DNA from: Clostridiales bacterium UBA1234
Lineage (GTDB): Bacteria; Bacillota; Clostridia; TANB77; UBA1234
Reading direction: 5' to 3'
Assembly: GCA_002308995.1 (NCBI GenBank)
Contig: DBWQ01000003.1
Location: 104,171 to 133,069 of the forward strand
Length of the DNA: 28,899 nt
The position numbers and the translations under genes are program-made. Of this stretch, positions 1 to 7,477 are shown piece by piece (the stretch's first letter is position 1; every line of letters starts with the position of its first letter). The notes under the pieces were generated by a model that was not told where the DNA came from, did not search any database, and saw only the letters and a program-made list of their open reading frames with translations.

Positions 1-1887
1 GATGACTGTGGTACTGGTGTTGCCTTCACACGTGACCCAGCGACCGGTAATAAAGGTCTATTTGGTGAATTCTTAACCAACGCTCAAGGTGAAGACGTTG
101 TTGCCGGCGTTCGTACACCAATGCACATTAGCGAAATGGAAGAAAAATTCCCAGAAGCATTTGCTCAATTTAAAGATGTTTGCCAAAAACTTGAGAACCA
201 TTATAGAGATATGCAAGATATGGAATTTACGGTTGAACATGGTAAATTATATATGCTACAAACTAGAAATGGTAAGAGAACTCCAGCTGCTGCTATTAAA
301 ATCGCTTGCGATTTAGTAGACGAGAAAATGATTTCTGAAGAAGAAGCAGTGATGATGATTGAGCCTAGAAACCTAGATGCACTTCTTCACCCAACATTCG
401 ATACCAAAGCATTAAAAGAAGCTACTCCTATTGGTAAAGCTTTAGGTGCTTCTCCTGGTGCTGCTTGTGGTAAAGTAGTATTTACAGCAGAAGATGCTAA
501 AGAGTGGAAAGCTAGAAAAGAAAAAGTTATCCTAGTTCGTCTTGAAACATCTCCAGAAGATATCGAAGGTATGAAAGCAGCTCAAGGTATCTTAACTGTA
601 CGTGGAGGTAGAACATCTCACGCTGCCGTTGTTGCTCGTGGTATGGGTAAGTGCTGTGTATCTGGATGCTCTGAAATCGTCATGGATGAAGAGAACAAGA
701 AATTCACACTTGGTGGCAAGACATACAAAGAAGGCGACGTGATTTCTATCGATGGTACAACAGGTAATATTTATGATGGTGCTATCCCAACAGTTGACGC
801 AACTGTATCTGGCGATTTCGGCAGAATTATGGGATGGGCAGATAAATATAGAAAACTAGAAGTTAGAACAAATGCTGATACACCAACAGATGCTAAAAAG
901 GCAAGAGAACTTGGTGCACAAGGTATTGGTCTATGCCGTACAGAGCACATGTTCTTTGAAGGCGATAGAATTGCTGCGATTCGTGAAATGATTTGCTCAG
1001 ACACAGTAGAGCAAAGAAAAGCAGCTCTTGCAAAACTAGAGCCAATGCAACAAGGTGACTTCGAGCAATTATTTGAAACAATGGATGGATACGAAGTAAC
1101 AATTCGTTTCTTAGATCCACCTCTACATGAGTTCGTTCCAACAGAAGAAAAGGATATCGAACTTCTTGCTAGAACACAAGGAAAGACTGTTGAACAAATT
1201 AAAGCAATCATTGCTTCACTTCATGAATTCAACCCAATGATGGGTCATAGAGGATGCAGACTAGCTGTTACATTCCCAGAAATTGCTGAAATGCAAACAG
1301 AAGCTGTTATCAAAGCAGCTATTAATGTTTCTAAGAAATTAAAGAAACCAATTACTCCAGAAATCATGATTCCATTAGTTGGTGAAGTAAAAGAATTAAA
1401 ATATGTCAAAGATGTTGTATGTGCAACAGCAGATAAGATTATCGCAGACGCTGGCGTTGACATGAAGTACCAAGTTGGTACCATGATTGAAATTCCAAGA
1501 GCTGCACTTACTGCTGACGAAATCGCTAAAGAAGCTGAATTCTTCTCATTTGGTACAAACGATTTAACTCAAATGACATTCGGATTTTCAAGAGATGATG
1601 CTGGTAAATTCTTAGGCGCATACTATGACAAGAAGATTTACGAAAGCGATCCATTCGCAAGAGTTGACCAAGTAGGTGTTGGTAAACTTGTAGAAATGGC
1701 AGTAAAACTTGGTAAAGAAACAAGACCAAATATTAAACTTGGTGTATGTGGAGAGCATGGTGGCGAGCCATCATCTGTAGAATTCTTCCACAGAGCTGGT
1801 TTAACATACGTATCTTGCTCACCATTTAGAGTACCAGTTGCAAGACTCGCAGCAGCTCAAGCACAAATTAAATATCCAAGAGCGTAA
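1..1887 (+). CDS. ppdK: pyruvate, phosphate dikinase, C-terminal 628 residues (5' truncated by window)
   Basis: The frame is open from base 1 (D-D-C-G-T-G-V-A-F-T-R-D-P), so the start lies outside the window. PPDK proteins are about 870-880 residues, so roughly 250 N-terminal residues are missing. The enzyme interconverts pyruvate, ATP and Pi with PEP, AMP and PPi in the cytoplasm, and in anaerobes often serves PPi-linked glycolysis. Seen here: the end of the ATP-grasp domain; the swivelling phosphohistidine domain with GGRTSHAAVVARGMG, whose catalytic His codon is at 619-621; and the PEP/pyruvate TIM-barrel domain with GLCRTEHMFF, FGTNDLTQMTFGFSRDD and GVCGEHGGEP, whose catalytic Cys codon is at 1747-1749. 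The C-terminus (SPFRVPVARLAAAQA) is normal. All key residues present are intact. A stem-loop with a T-run follows, so it appears to end its transcript. PEP synthase is excluded by the PPDK-type signatures. Confidence 0.97.
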   Translation, partial: DDCGTGVAFTRDPATGNKGLFGEFLTNAQGEDVVAGVRTPMHISEMEEKFPEAFAQFKDVCQKLENHYRDMQDMEFTVEHGKLYMLQTRNGKRTPAAAIKIACDLVDEKMISEEEAVMMIEPRNLDALLHPTFDTKALKEATPIGKALGASPGAACGKVVFTAEDAKEWKARKEKVILVRLETSPEDIEGMKAAQGILTVRGGRTSHAAVVARGMGKCCVSGCSEIVMDEENKKFTLGGKTYKEGDVISIDGTTGNIYDGAIPTVDATVSGDFGRIMGWADKYRKLEVRTNADTPTDAKKARELGAQGIGLCRTEHMFFEGDRIAAIREMICSDTVEQRKAALAKLEPMQQGDFEQLFETMDGYEVTIRFLDPPLHEFVPTEEKDIELLARTQGKTVEQIKAIIASLHEFNPMMGHRGCRLAVTFPEIAEMQTEAVIKAAINVSKKLKKPITPEIMIPLVGEVKELKYVKDVVCATADKIIADAGVDMKYQVGTMIEIPRAALTADEIAKEAEFFSFGTNDLTQMTFGFSRDDAGKFLGAYYDKKIYESDPFARVDQVGVGKLVEMAVKLGKETRPNIKLGVCGEHGGEPSSVEFFHRAGLTYVSCSPFRVPVARLAAAQAQIKYPRA

Positions 1888-1888
1888 T

Positions 1889-1924
1889 GTCAATTGGGGA
1901 CAACCCTTTTTGACGTAACATAAT
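1889..1924 (+). repeat. REP-like hairpin repeat, copy R1 (direct)
   Basis: This copy starts one base after the ppdK stop codon. It contains GGGGACAACCC between outer arms GTCAA and TTGAC, so it can fold as an imperfect hairpin, and it ends GACGTAACATAAT. It is nearly identical to the copy at 1984-2019 and to the reverse complement of 2803-2837, which bracket the transposase gene. Confidence 0.85.
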
Positions 1925-1931
1925 TAATTGA

Positions 1932-1974
1932 GGGGACAAAACTATTCGAAAGAGTAGTCTTGTTCCCTTTTTTT
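1932..1974 (+). terminator. rho-independent terminator of ppdK
   Basis: GGGGACAA...ACTATTC pairs with GAGTAGT...TTGTTCCC around a GAAA-type loop: about 15 pairs with two G-U pairs and one A/C mismatch. Seven T residues follow at 1968-1974. The stem base GGGGACAA matches the core of the neighbouring REP-like repeats, so the terminator may itself derive from that repeat family. Confidence 0.85.
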
Positions 1975-1983
1975 CGCCAATTC

Positions 1984-2019
1984 GTCAACTGGGGACACCC
2001 CTTTTTGATGTAACATAAT
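1984..2019 (+). repeat. REP-like hairpin repeat, copy R2 (direct, left flank of transposase)
   Basis: GTCAACTGGGGACACCCC then TTTTTGATGTAACATAAT. It differs from R1 (1889-1924) at a few bases. The GGGGACACCCC core is a better palindrome than in R1. Confidence 0.85.
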
Positions 2020-2060
2020 TTTTAAAATGGTTATCACACATGGCCAATGAAAGGAGAAAT

Positions 2061-2810
2061 ATGAGGAAACCAAGATATTACTATGAAACATATTTTTATC
2101 ATATTATGGTACAAGGAGACGAGAAAAAGCATATTTTTAAGTCATATAGGAATAAAGAAAAATATTTGTATTATTTGATGCATAATTCCTTTAGAAACGA
2201 TGTTGAAATTATTGCCTATTGCTTAATGGATAATCATGTTCACATTTTGCTATATTGTCCTAAAATTGATAGGATATCTAAAATGATGTCTCAATGCAAT
2301 ACATCATTTGGAATTTATTATAGTAGAAGGCGTCAAAATGTTGGTCATGTTTTTAGAGATAGGTTTAAGAGCGAATCAATTTATACAAAGGAGCACTTGA
2401 TTAATTGCATTAAATATATTCATAATAATCCTGTTAAAGCACATATTTGTAATAAACCTGTAAAGTATTATTTTTCAAGTTATAGAACTTTTTCGAGTAT
2501 GAATTGTTATTTGAAAGAAATAATGGATTTATCTGATGAAGATATCAAAAGTATACTGGAAGATTCGAGTACAATTACAAGTTTTTTAGAGGATGAATAT
2601 AGCAAAGAAGATAAAGATTTAGCCTTAGAAGAATTAAAAAAAGAGATTATATATAATGAAAATGATGACAAGAGTATTGGTCAAATGTACTTAAAATTAA
2701 AAGAACATTGTAAAATCAATGATACAGAAATCGCTAGATTACTAGAGATGAAAAGAACGACACTAATTACAAAATTGAAGAGAATTGGTTTGAAAGGTGG
2801 AGTTATGTAA
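2061..2810 (+). CDS. REP-associated tyrosine transposase (IS200/Y1_Tnp-like)
   Basis: A 249-residue HUH-type single-strand transposase-like protein. The HUH metal motif is in YCLMDNHVHILLY, and the family's tyrosine-bearing helix reads KYIHNNPVKAHI. The first residues, MRKPRYYYETYFYHIMVQGDEKKHIF, show the usual RAYT beginning when split as MRKPRYYYETYFYHIM and VQGDEKKHIF. AAGGAG lies 4 bases before the ATG at 2061. An in-frame ATG at 2040 has no ribosome site and is less likely. The C-terminal 50 residues (INDTEIARLLEMKRTTLITKLKRIGL) look like a helix-turn-helix, a common RAYT appendage. The TAA stop lies inside the right-hand repeat. RAYTs nick and rejoin REP hairpins and are often single-copy, possibly domesticated. 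The gene is visibly more AT-rich than ppdK. The frame is intact, so activity is possible but unproven. Confidence 0.9.
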   Translation: MRKPRYYYETYFYHIMVQGDEKKHIFKSYRNKEKYLYYLMHNSFRNDVEIIAYCLMDNHVHILLYCPKIDRISKMMSQCNTSFGIYYSRRRQNVGHVFRDRFKSESIYTKEHLINCIKYIHNNPVKAHICNKPVKYYFSSYRTFSSMNCYLKEIMDLSDEDIKSILEDSSTITSFLEDEYSKEDKDLALEELKKEIIYNENDDKSIGQMYLKLKEHCKINDTEIARLLEMKRTTLITKLKRIGLKGGVM

Positions 2811-2837
2811 CGTCAAAAAGGGTTGTCCCCAAATGAC
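2803..2837 (-). repeat. REP-like hairpin repeat, copy R3 (inverted, right flank of transposase)
   Basis: Its reverse complement, GTCATTTGGGGACAACCC followed by TTTTTGACGTTACATAA, matches R1 and R2. It contains the transposase stop codon (2808-2810), so gene end and repeat are joined. Confidence 0.85.
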
Positions 2838-2848
2838 GAGAAAAAGTA

Positions 2849-2877
2849 TTGAAAGTAGTTTTGAGAAGAAGTATAAT
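2849..2877 (+). promoter_or_regulatory. sigma-A-type promoter for the lipoprotein gene
   Basis: TTGAAA at 2849-2854, a 17-base spacer and a consensus TATAAT at 2872-2877. It lies about 40 bases before the ATG at 2919 and just after repeat R3. Confidence 0.8.
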
Positions 2878-2918
2878 ACTATTTGTAATCACGAAACAGT
2901 GTTTAAGGAGGAATTTTG

Positions 2919-3554
2919 ATGAAGCAAACAAAACTTGTTATTGCACTTTTCTTAATTATGTCAGTTGTTTTAGTGGGGTGTGGGCAAAAGGAAACTACTT
3001 CAACGGAGAAAACTTCTGAAACAGCTACTAAGACAGAAACAAAAACTGAGAAGAAAGTAGATGATGCTATTGATGGAAAATGGGAAGATAATACGTATAT
3101 GAACGAGTATTTTGACTTTAAAATTGAGCTCCCAAATGATTGGGAAAAAACGAGTCAAGAGAATATAAAATCTGATTCAGATAAAGATAATTTGCATTGG
3201 ATTTTAAAAGCGAAAGCAAGTAATGGCAATAATTTAAATATTCAAGTGCAAAACTTAAAAGATTATGGTGCTCCTGCTGAAACGATAGCGAAAATGACAG
3301 TGGATGATTTTGCTGATTTGATGATTCCACAATTTGAGTCTTATGGAGATGGGGTTTTTTCTAATGTGAAAAAAGGTGAACAAGAAACAATCGGTAAAAA
3401 CTCTTATGGCACTATTACGGTTGATGCTACCTTTTCAGGTGTTAATTTAAAGCAAAAATTGTATATCTTAAAAAATGGAGATTATTTTGTTACAATGACT
3501 TTCACGGCTATTTCGTCTGATGATTTGGCTACAATTACTAAAATGCTTAAATAG
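2919..3554 (+). CDS. small secreted lipoprotein of unknown function
   Basis: A 211-residue predicted lipoprotein. A hydrophobic signal (KQTKLVIALFLIMSVVLVGC) ends in a lipobox with the lipidated Cys at residue 21. A Thr/Glu/Lys-rich linker follows to about residue 47. The globular part begins MNEYFDFKIELPNDWEKT, a pattern common in clostridial lipoproteins (folded domain starting with a 'YFGF..PxxW' strand), and contains one beta-rich repeat-free domain. The start is the ATG at 2919, 7 bases after AAGGAGG; an overlapping TTG at 2916 is too close to that site. It has its own promoter and terminator, so it is a monocistronic unit. I do not recognise a specific function. It probably sits on the outer face of the membrane. 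Confidence 0.85.
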   Translation: MKQTKLVIALFLIMSVVLVGCGQKETTSTEKTSETATKTETKTEKKVDDAIDGKWEDNTYMNEYFDFKIELPNDWEKTSQENIKSDSDKDNLHWILKAKASNGNNLNIQVQNLKDYGAPAETIAKMTVDDFADLMIPQFESYGDGVFSNVKKGEQETIGKNSYGTITVDATFSGVNLKQKLYILKNGDYFVTMTFTAISSDDLATITKMLK

Positions 3555-3579
3555 TGAAAAAATATAATCATAAAAAACA

Positions 3580-3631
3580 GCGTCTTATGTTTTGTCGCAT
3601 GTGATGATAAAACGTGAGGCGCTTCTCTTTT
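3580..3631 (+). terminator. rho-independent terminator after the lipoprotein gene
   Basis: GCGTCTTATGTTTT pairs with AAAACGTGAGGCGC, about 14 pairs including several G-U, around a 16-base loop. TTCTCTTTT follows. Confidence 0.75.
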
Positions 3632-3666
3632 AATGAGGAAAGCTTTTTTAGAATAATAAAAAAGCA

Positions 3667-3695
3667 TTGCACAATAATGGGTTATGATTTATCAT
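3667..3695 (+). promoter_or_regulatory. possible sigma-A-type promoter for the phosphatase/STAS operon
   Basis: TTGCAC at 3667-3672, a 17-base spacer and TATCAT at 3690-3695, placed about 45 bases before the ATG at 3741. It is a weaker match than the other promoters here. Confidence 0.5.
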
Positions 3696-3740
3696 AAAAT
3701 AGGAAAATTGCTTATGATATTTAAGGAGGTGGGAGACGAA

Positions 3741-5612
3741 ATGGGGCAAGTAAAAAAGCTGTTCGTAGAGTTTAAGAGTATCTTTTTTAGTAATGATGTG
3801 CTAAAAGAAAATGAAACGCATGCCAATATTGTGGTGGCTACCACCATGTTTAATTTGTTTTTGATTGGTCTTTTGACGTATATCCTTGCTAAGCTAAATG
3901 TGTTTAAAGTGGGAACAGAGATTATGACAAGGGTAATGCTAACGGATATGATTTTGCTATTAATTCCTGCTACCATCTGTTTTATGGTGCGAGGGAGTCG
4001 CAAATGGCTACGTGTATATCTATTTATGTGTTATATTATCGCTATGGCTTTTACTGATGCAATATTAAAGTATAATGTAACACTTGTGATGGTTCTTCCC
4101 TTAATTTTAGCTGCGAGATATTATAACAAAAAGTTTACGATTTGGGTAGGAACTTTTACGGTGATTGCTTTTTTAGTGAGCACGAATTATACTACCTTGT
4201 ATGGTCAACAAGATTTAAATAGTTATAATTTGATTATTCCAGAGGGAACCGTAATTACGGTAGAATCAACCCTAAGAGATGCGGTTACTTCTATCAAAGT
4301 AGATGAAACACAACGACTTAAAAATATCTATCTTCATTTGTTTTTGCCAAAGCTTTTTGTGTACAGTATGGTCATGTTTGCCTGTCTGCAAATTGCGCAA
4401 TCTGGCAAAAACATGATTGAAAAGCAAATAGAGATTACCGATAATTCTTCTAGGATTAATACAGAACTTGCACTTGCCTACAACATTCAAAAGGGGATGC
4501 TTCCCTCCACATTTCCAGCTTTCCCAGACCATGATGAAATTGATATTTATGCAATGTCGATTCCTGCTAAAGAGGTGGGTGGTGATTTTTATGATATGTT
4601 CTTAATAGACGATCATCATTTAGCACTTTCTATGGCAGATGTATCAGGAAAGGGAGTGCCAGCTGCACTATTTATGATGGTATCTCAAATTTTGCTTCAC
4701 GTTATCACAGATGAAGGGGGAGCCGTAAGTGATGTGATGACACGCGTAAACGATATCTTAAGTAAAGATAATAAACTTGGATTATTTGTCACTGTGTGGC
4801 TCGGAATTTTAGATTTACAAACTGGCAAAATGGAATATGTGAATGCGGGTCATAATGCCCCTCTTTTGTATGCCAAGCAAAGAGGAAGTTTTGAATATTT
4901 AAAAACAAAGCCAAACTTTGTTATTGCAGGAATGGAAAAAATACAATATGAAACTTCTACTTGTTATTTAGAGCCGGGAGATCGAATATTTTTATACACA
5001 GATGGTGTGGTGGAATCTACGAATCAAGATAACCAGCAATATGGAGAGAGCCGTTTAAAAGCATTTTTAGATCAGCATATGGAATTGGATGCGAAAGATA
5101 CTATTTTAGCGGTGAAACAAGATCTTAACCAATTTGTCAAAAATGCAGTACAATTTGACGATATCACGATGCTAGAGTTACAGTTTAAAAATCAACTCGA
5201 AACATCCTCTTTCACAAAAGAATGGGATGCTGATATTACGATGCTTTCTCGCGTTCAAGATTTTGTGAGTAGTGTACTGCAGGAAAACGGATTCGATACG
5301 AAAGTGGCAAATCAAATTCATCTTGCAGTGGAAGAAATTTTTGTGAATATCGTGAAATATGCATATCCTAATGAAAGAGGTAAGTGTAGGATTACCATAA
5401 GTCCAAAGCCAGATCAAATTGAAATTACATTTGTGGATCATGGTATTGCGTTTAATCCGTTAGATAAAGAAAAACCAGATGTGAGTCTCCCTGCAGAAGA
5501 ACGTAGTGTAGGAGGGCTTGGCATTTATATGGTGGAACAAATGATGGATGAGGTAGAGTATCACTACGAGAATCAACAGAATATGCTAAAGATTGCCAAA
5601 AAGAGAGGATAA
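3741..5612 (+). CDS. membrane SpoIIE/RsbU-type PP2C phosphatase fused to RsbW-type HATPase domain
   Basis: A 623-residue predicted partner-switching regulator. About six TM helices occupy residues 29-219, with an external loop near 151-200 as a likely sensor. A linker leads into a SpoIIE-family PP2C domain at about 245-480: VGGDFYD (279-285), ADVSGKG (299-305), NAGHNAP, LYTDGVVES and FDDITML carry the metal-binding Asps. The last 130 residues form a GHKL kinase domain like RsbW/SpoIIAB: N-box EEIFVNIVKYAY with Asn536, VDHGIAFNP and GGLGIYMV. One protein therefore holds the activities that add and remove phosphate on a STAS protein, and a STAS gene follows 17 bases downstream. The start is the ATG at 3741 after AAGGAGGT; the frame is open further upstream to 3684 but lacks a ribosome site there. 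All visible catalytic residues are intact. The signal sensed is unknown. Confidence 0.92.
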   Translation: MGQVKKLFVEFKSIFFSNDVLKENETHANIVVATTMFNLFLIGLLTYILAKLNVFKVGTEIMTRVMLTDMILLLIPATICFMVRGSRKWLRVYLFMCYIIAMAFTDAILKYNVTLVMVLPLILAARYYNKKFTIWVGTFTVIAFLVSTNYTTLYGQQDLNSYNLIIPEGTVITVESTLRDAVTSIKVDETQRLKNIYLHLFLPKLFVYSMVMFACLQIAQSGKNMIEKQIEITDNSSRINTELALAYNIQKGMLPSTFPAFPDHDEIDIYAMSIPAKEVGGDFYDMFLIDDHHLALSMADVSGKGVPAALFMMVSQILLHVITDEGGAVSDVMTRVNDILSKDNKLGLFVTVWLGILDLQTGKMEYVNAGHNAPLLYAKQRGSFEYLKTKPNFVIAGMEKIQYETSTCYLEPGDRIFLYTDGVVESTNQDNQQYGESRLKAFLDQHMELDAKDTILAVKQDLNQFVKNAVQFDDITMLELQFKNQLETSSFTKEWDADITMLSRVQDFVSSVLQENGFDTKVANQIHLAVEEIFVNIVKYAYPNERGKCRITISPKPDQIEITFVDHGIAFNPLDKEKPDVSLPAEERSVGGLGIYMVEQMMDEVEYHYENQQNMLKIAKKRG

Positions 5613-5629
5613 GAAAGGAACGGTGAAAA

Positions 5630-6793
5630 ATGAAAATTGACAAACAAATTAGTGGTAAGGAACTACGATTGAAACTGGAAGGGAGACTGGATACGAATAC
5701 AGCTCCCGATTTAGAAGCAGAGATGGTAAATCTAGAAGGCATTGAAACGATAACATTTGATTTTGAAAAAGTGGAGTATATCTCATCTTCTGGACTACGT
5801 CTGATTCTAAAAGCCAAAAAAATGGTAGAGGATACGAAAGTAATTAACTGCCATCCGGAAGTATACGAGATTTTTCAAATGACAGGGTTTTCACAGATGA
5901 TGACTGTGTCAAAGGCATTTCGCCAAATTTCTATTGAAAATTCAGAGATGTTAGGAGAAGGCTTTTACGGCATAATCTATCGTATTGATCCAGAAACCAT
6001 CGTAAAAGTATATAAAGTACCAGATGCCATAGAGATGATTAAACGAGAACAGGATCTAGCACGAAAAGCTTTTGTGATGGGAATCCCAACTGCCATTTCA
6101 TATGACATTGTTCAAGTGGGTGAGCGTTATGGAGCGGTTTTTGAATTACTAAATGCCAAATCCATTGTGAAGCTTATCAATAGTGAGGAAGATTTAGATA
6201 ATTTTGCTAAAAAAAGTGCTGCTGTGCTAAAAACAATGCATCAAAAAGTAGACAAGGAGAGAGAACTTCCTAGCCGAAAAGAAACGGTGAAAAAGCTTTT
6301 ATTAGAGTGTCAGGCTTGTTTTGATGAATCAACATATCAAAAGCTACTTAGCTTACTTGAAAGCATTCCAGAGACCAATACCCTTCTTCATTGTGATTTT
6401 CATGTCAAAAATATCATGATGCAAAATGATGAATTGTTACTTATCGATATGGATACGTTATCTACAGGCCATCCTATTTTTGAATTTGGAGCTATGTTTG
6501 CCACTTATGAGGCATTTGCATGCATTGACAAGCACAATACAGATAGTTTTTTAGGCATGCCACTAGAGGTAACAACCAAGTTATTTGATAAAACATTTCG
6601 TTATTATTACGAAGGAAAGAGCGAAGAAGAACTTGAAAATTTCAAATTAAAACTATCTATGATAAGTTATCTTCAAGTATTAAACTTGCGCACCAAATAT
6701 CCAGATTCATGTGCCACTGCAAAAGAGGAAGTTGAATTCTGCATCAACTATTTAACAGAAAATGCACAAAAGCTAGAAACACTAAGTGATTGA
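5630..6793 (+). CDS. STAS (anti-anti-sigma-like) domain fused to APH/choline-kinase-like domain
   Basis: A 387-residue two-domain protein. Residues 1-100 are a STAS domain of the RsbV/SpoIIAA kind; YISSSGLRLILKA places the usual phosphoacceptor at Ser53. From about 105 a kinase-like fold of the aminoglycoside phosphotransferase/choline kinase type begins: glycine loop LGEGFYG (108-114), ATP Lys126 in TIVKVYK, catalytic loop HCDFHVKN (254-261, Asp256 and Asn261) and metal-binding Asp in LLIDMD (270-275). These residues look active. The gene lies 17 bases after the fused phosphatase/kinase and probably shares its mRNA. I infer that phosphorylation of Ser53 controls the attached kinase or its localisation, instead of or besides a sigma-factor switch. 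The substrate is unknown; the APH fold also covers protein kinases and choline kinases, and antibiotic resistance is not implied. A terminal hydrophobic segment is absent, so it should be cytoplasmic. Confidence 0.88.
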   Translation: MKIDKQISGKELRLKLEGRLDTNTAPDLEAEMVNLEGIETITFDFEKVEYISSSGLRLILKAKKMVEDTKVINCHPEVYEIFQMTGFSQMMTVSKAFRQISIENSEMLGEGFYGIIYRIDPETIVKVYKVPDAIEMIKREQDLARKAFVMGIPTAISYDIVQVGERYGAVFELLNAKSIVKLINSEEDLDNFAKKSAAVLKTMHQKVDKERELPSRKETVKKLLLECQACFDESTYQKLLSLLESIPETNTLLHCDFHVKNIMMQNDELLLIDMDTLSTGHPIFEFGAMFATYEAFACIDKHNTDSFLGMPLEVTTKLFDKTFRYYYEGKSEEELENFKLKLSMISYLQVLNLRTKYPDSCATAKEEVEFCINYLTENAQKLETLSD

Positions 6794-6807
6794 TTTTGAT
6801 AAAAAGG

Positions 6808-6836
6808 TTGTTCCTAACGGTTAGTTATGATACAAT
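6808..6836 (+). promoter_or_regulatory. sigma-A-type promoter before the Ham1-like gene
   Basis: TTGTTC at 6808-6813, a 17-base spacer and TACAAT at 6831-6836. This overlaps the open 5' extension of the next frame and argues that translation starts downstream, at 6856. Confidence 0.7.
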
Positions 6837-6855
6837 CGTTTTTGAGGTGAGGCCA

Positions 6856-7425
6856 TTGAAAGAAATTGTTTTTGTCACTCACAATATAGGGAAAATGCAA
6901 TCTGCTCAAAAGTATTTTCACAATACCAAATTAGAGATTTTTGAGCATGAGCTCGAGGAGCCGAGGTCAGATGACTTACAAGAAATAGTCAAACAGAAAG
7001 TGCTAGAGGCTTATGATATGGTGAAAAAACCTTGCATAGCACAAGATTCTGGGTTTTATATTGAGGCGTTAAATGGTTTCCCTAAAAGTTTTGTTAATTT
7101 TACTCTACAAACATTAGGAGTGGAGGGCATTCTTAAACTTATGAATGGCATTTCCAATCGTAAGTGTTCTTTTAAAGAGTGCCTTGCGTATTATGATGGC
7201 GTACAAATCACCTATTTTGAGGGGAATCATGATGGAGAGCTTTCAGAAGAAATATTAGGGGCGAGCAGAGAGGAAAAATGGTCAGATTTGTGGTATGTTT
7301 TTAAACCATATGGGTATGACATGACGCTTGCCGAGATGGATGAGGAGACTCGTGATCATCGTGAGGTTAATGAGCACAACAAATCTTCTTTTCGAGATTT
7401 TGCAAGTTGGTTTGAAAAGCGGTAA
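6856..7425 (+). CDS. divergent Ham1/RdgB-like nucleoside-triphosphate pyrophosphatase
   Basis: A 189-residue cytoplasmic protein of the ITPase/Ham1 fold. The N-terminus KEIVFVTHNIGKMQSAQ holds the (S/T)HNxxK substrate motif (residues 8-13), and CIAQDSGFYIEALNGFP gives the DSG metal/base site (Asp64). Ham1/RdgB enzymes remove dITP/XTP from the nucleotide pool. The usual C-terminal SHR signature is altered to TRDHREVNEHNKSSFR, and the middle of the protein is less conserved than in housekeeping RdgB, so the substrate could differ. I chose the TTG at 6856, preceded by GAGGTGAGG, over an open extension to 6790 that would overlap the previous gene and the promoter. It lies about 60 bases after the STAS-kinase gene but has its own promoter. 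A functional link to it is not shown. Confidence 0.8.
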   Translation: MKEIVFVTHNIGKMQSAQKYFHNTKLEIFEHELEEPRSDDLQEIVKQKVLEAYDMVKKPCIAQDSGFYIEALNGFPKSFVNFTLQTLGVEGILKLMNGISNRKCSFKECLAYYDGVQITYFEGNHDGELSEEILGASREEKWSDLWYVFKPYGYDMTLAEMDEETRDHREVNEHNKSSFRDFASWFEKR

Positions 7426-7477
7426 TGAATAATGCCTATCAAAAAAGAAATACTATTTTTAAAAGGAGGATTTTAAC

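Larger units (their letters stand above)
1983..2838 (+). mobile_element. RAYT unit: REP-associated tyrosine transposase with flanking inverted REP-like ends
   Basis: The unit is bounded by a direct repeat (1984-2019) and its inverted partner (2803-2837). Each is an imperfect hairpin with a GGGGACA core and a shared inner flank GACGTnACATAA. One IS200-like transposase gene fills the interior. No target duplication is expected for this HUH single-strand class and none was seen. A second direct copy at 1889-1924 lies just outside. Exact element ends are an inference from the repeats. Confidence 0.7.

Noticed and set aside
89..316. A 75-codon frame at the start of the window
   Set aside because: It overlaps the ppdK frame, which is open from base 1 and carries the conserved enzyme sequence.
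771..1211. A 146-codon minus-strand frame within ppdK
   Set aside because: It is fully inside a strongly conserved gene on the other strand, with no ribosome site or recognisable protein pattern. It is a shadow of ppdK codon use.
3741..5612. The phosphatase as SpoIIE itself (sporulation protein)
   Set aside because: It is shorter, has six rather than about ten TM helices, and carries a C-terminal RsbW-like kinase domain that SpoIIE lacks.
5950..6793. The APH-like domain as an antibiotic-resistance gene
   Set aside because: It is fused to a STAS domain in a signalling operon, and the fold is shared with choline, homoserine and protein kinases. Nothing points to an antibiotic substrate.
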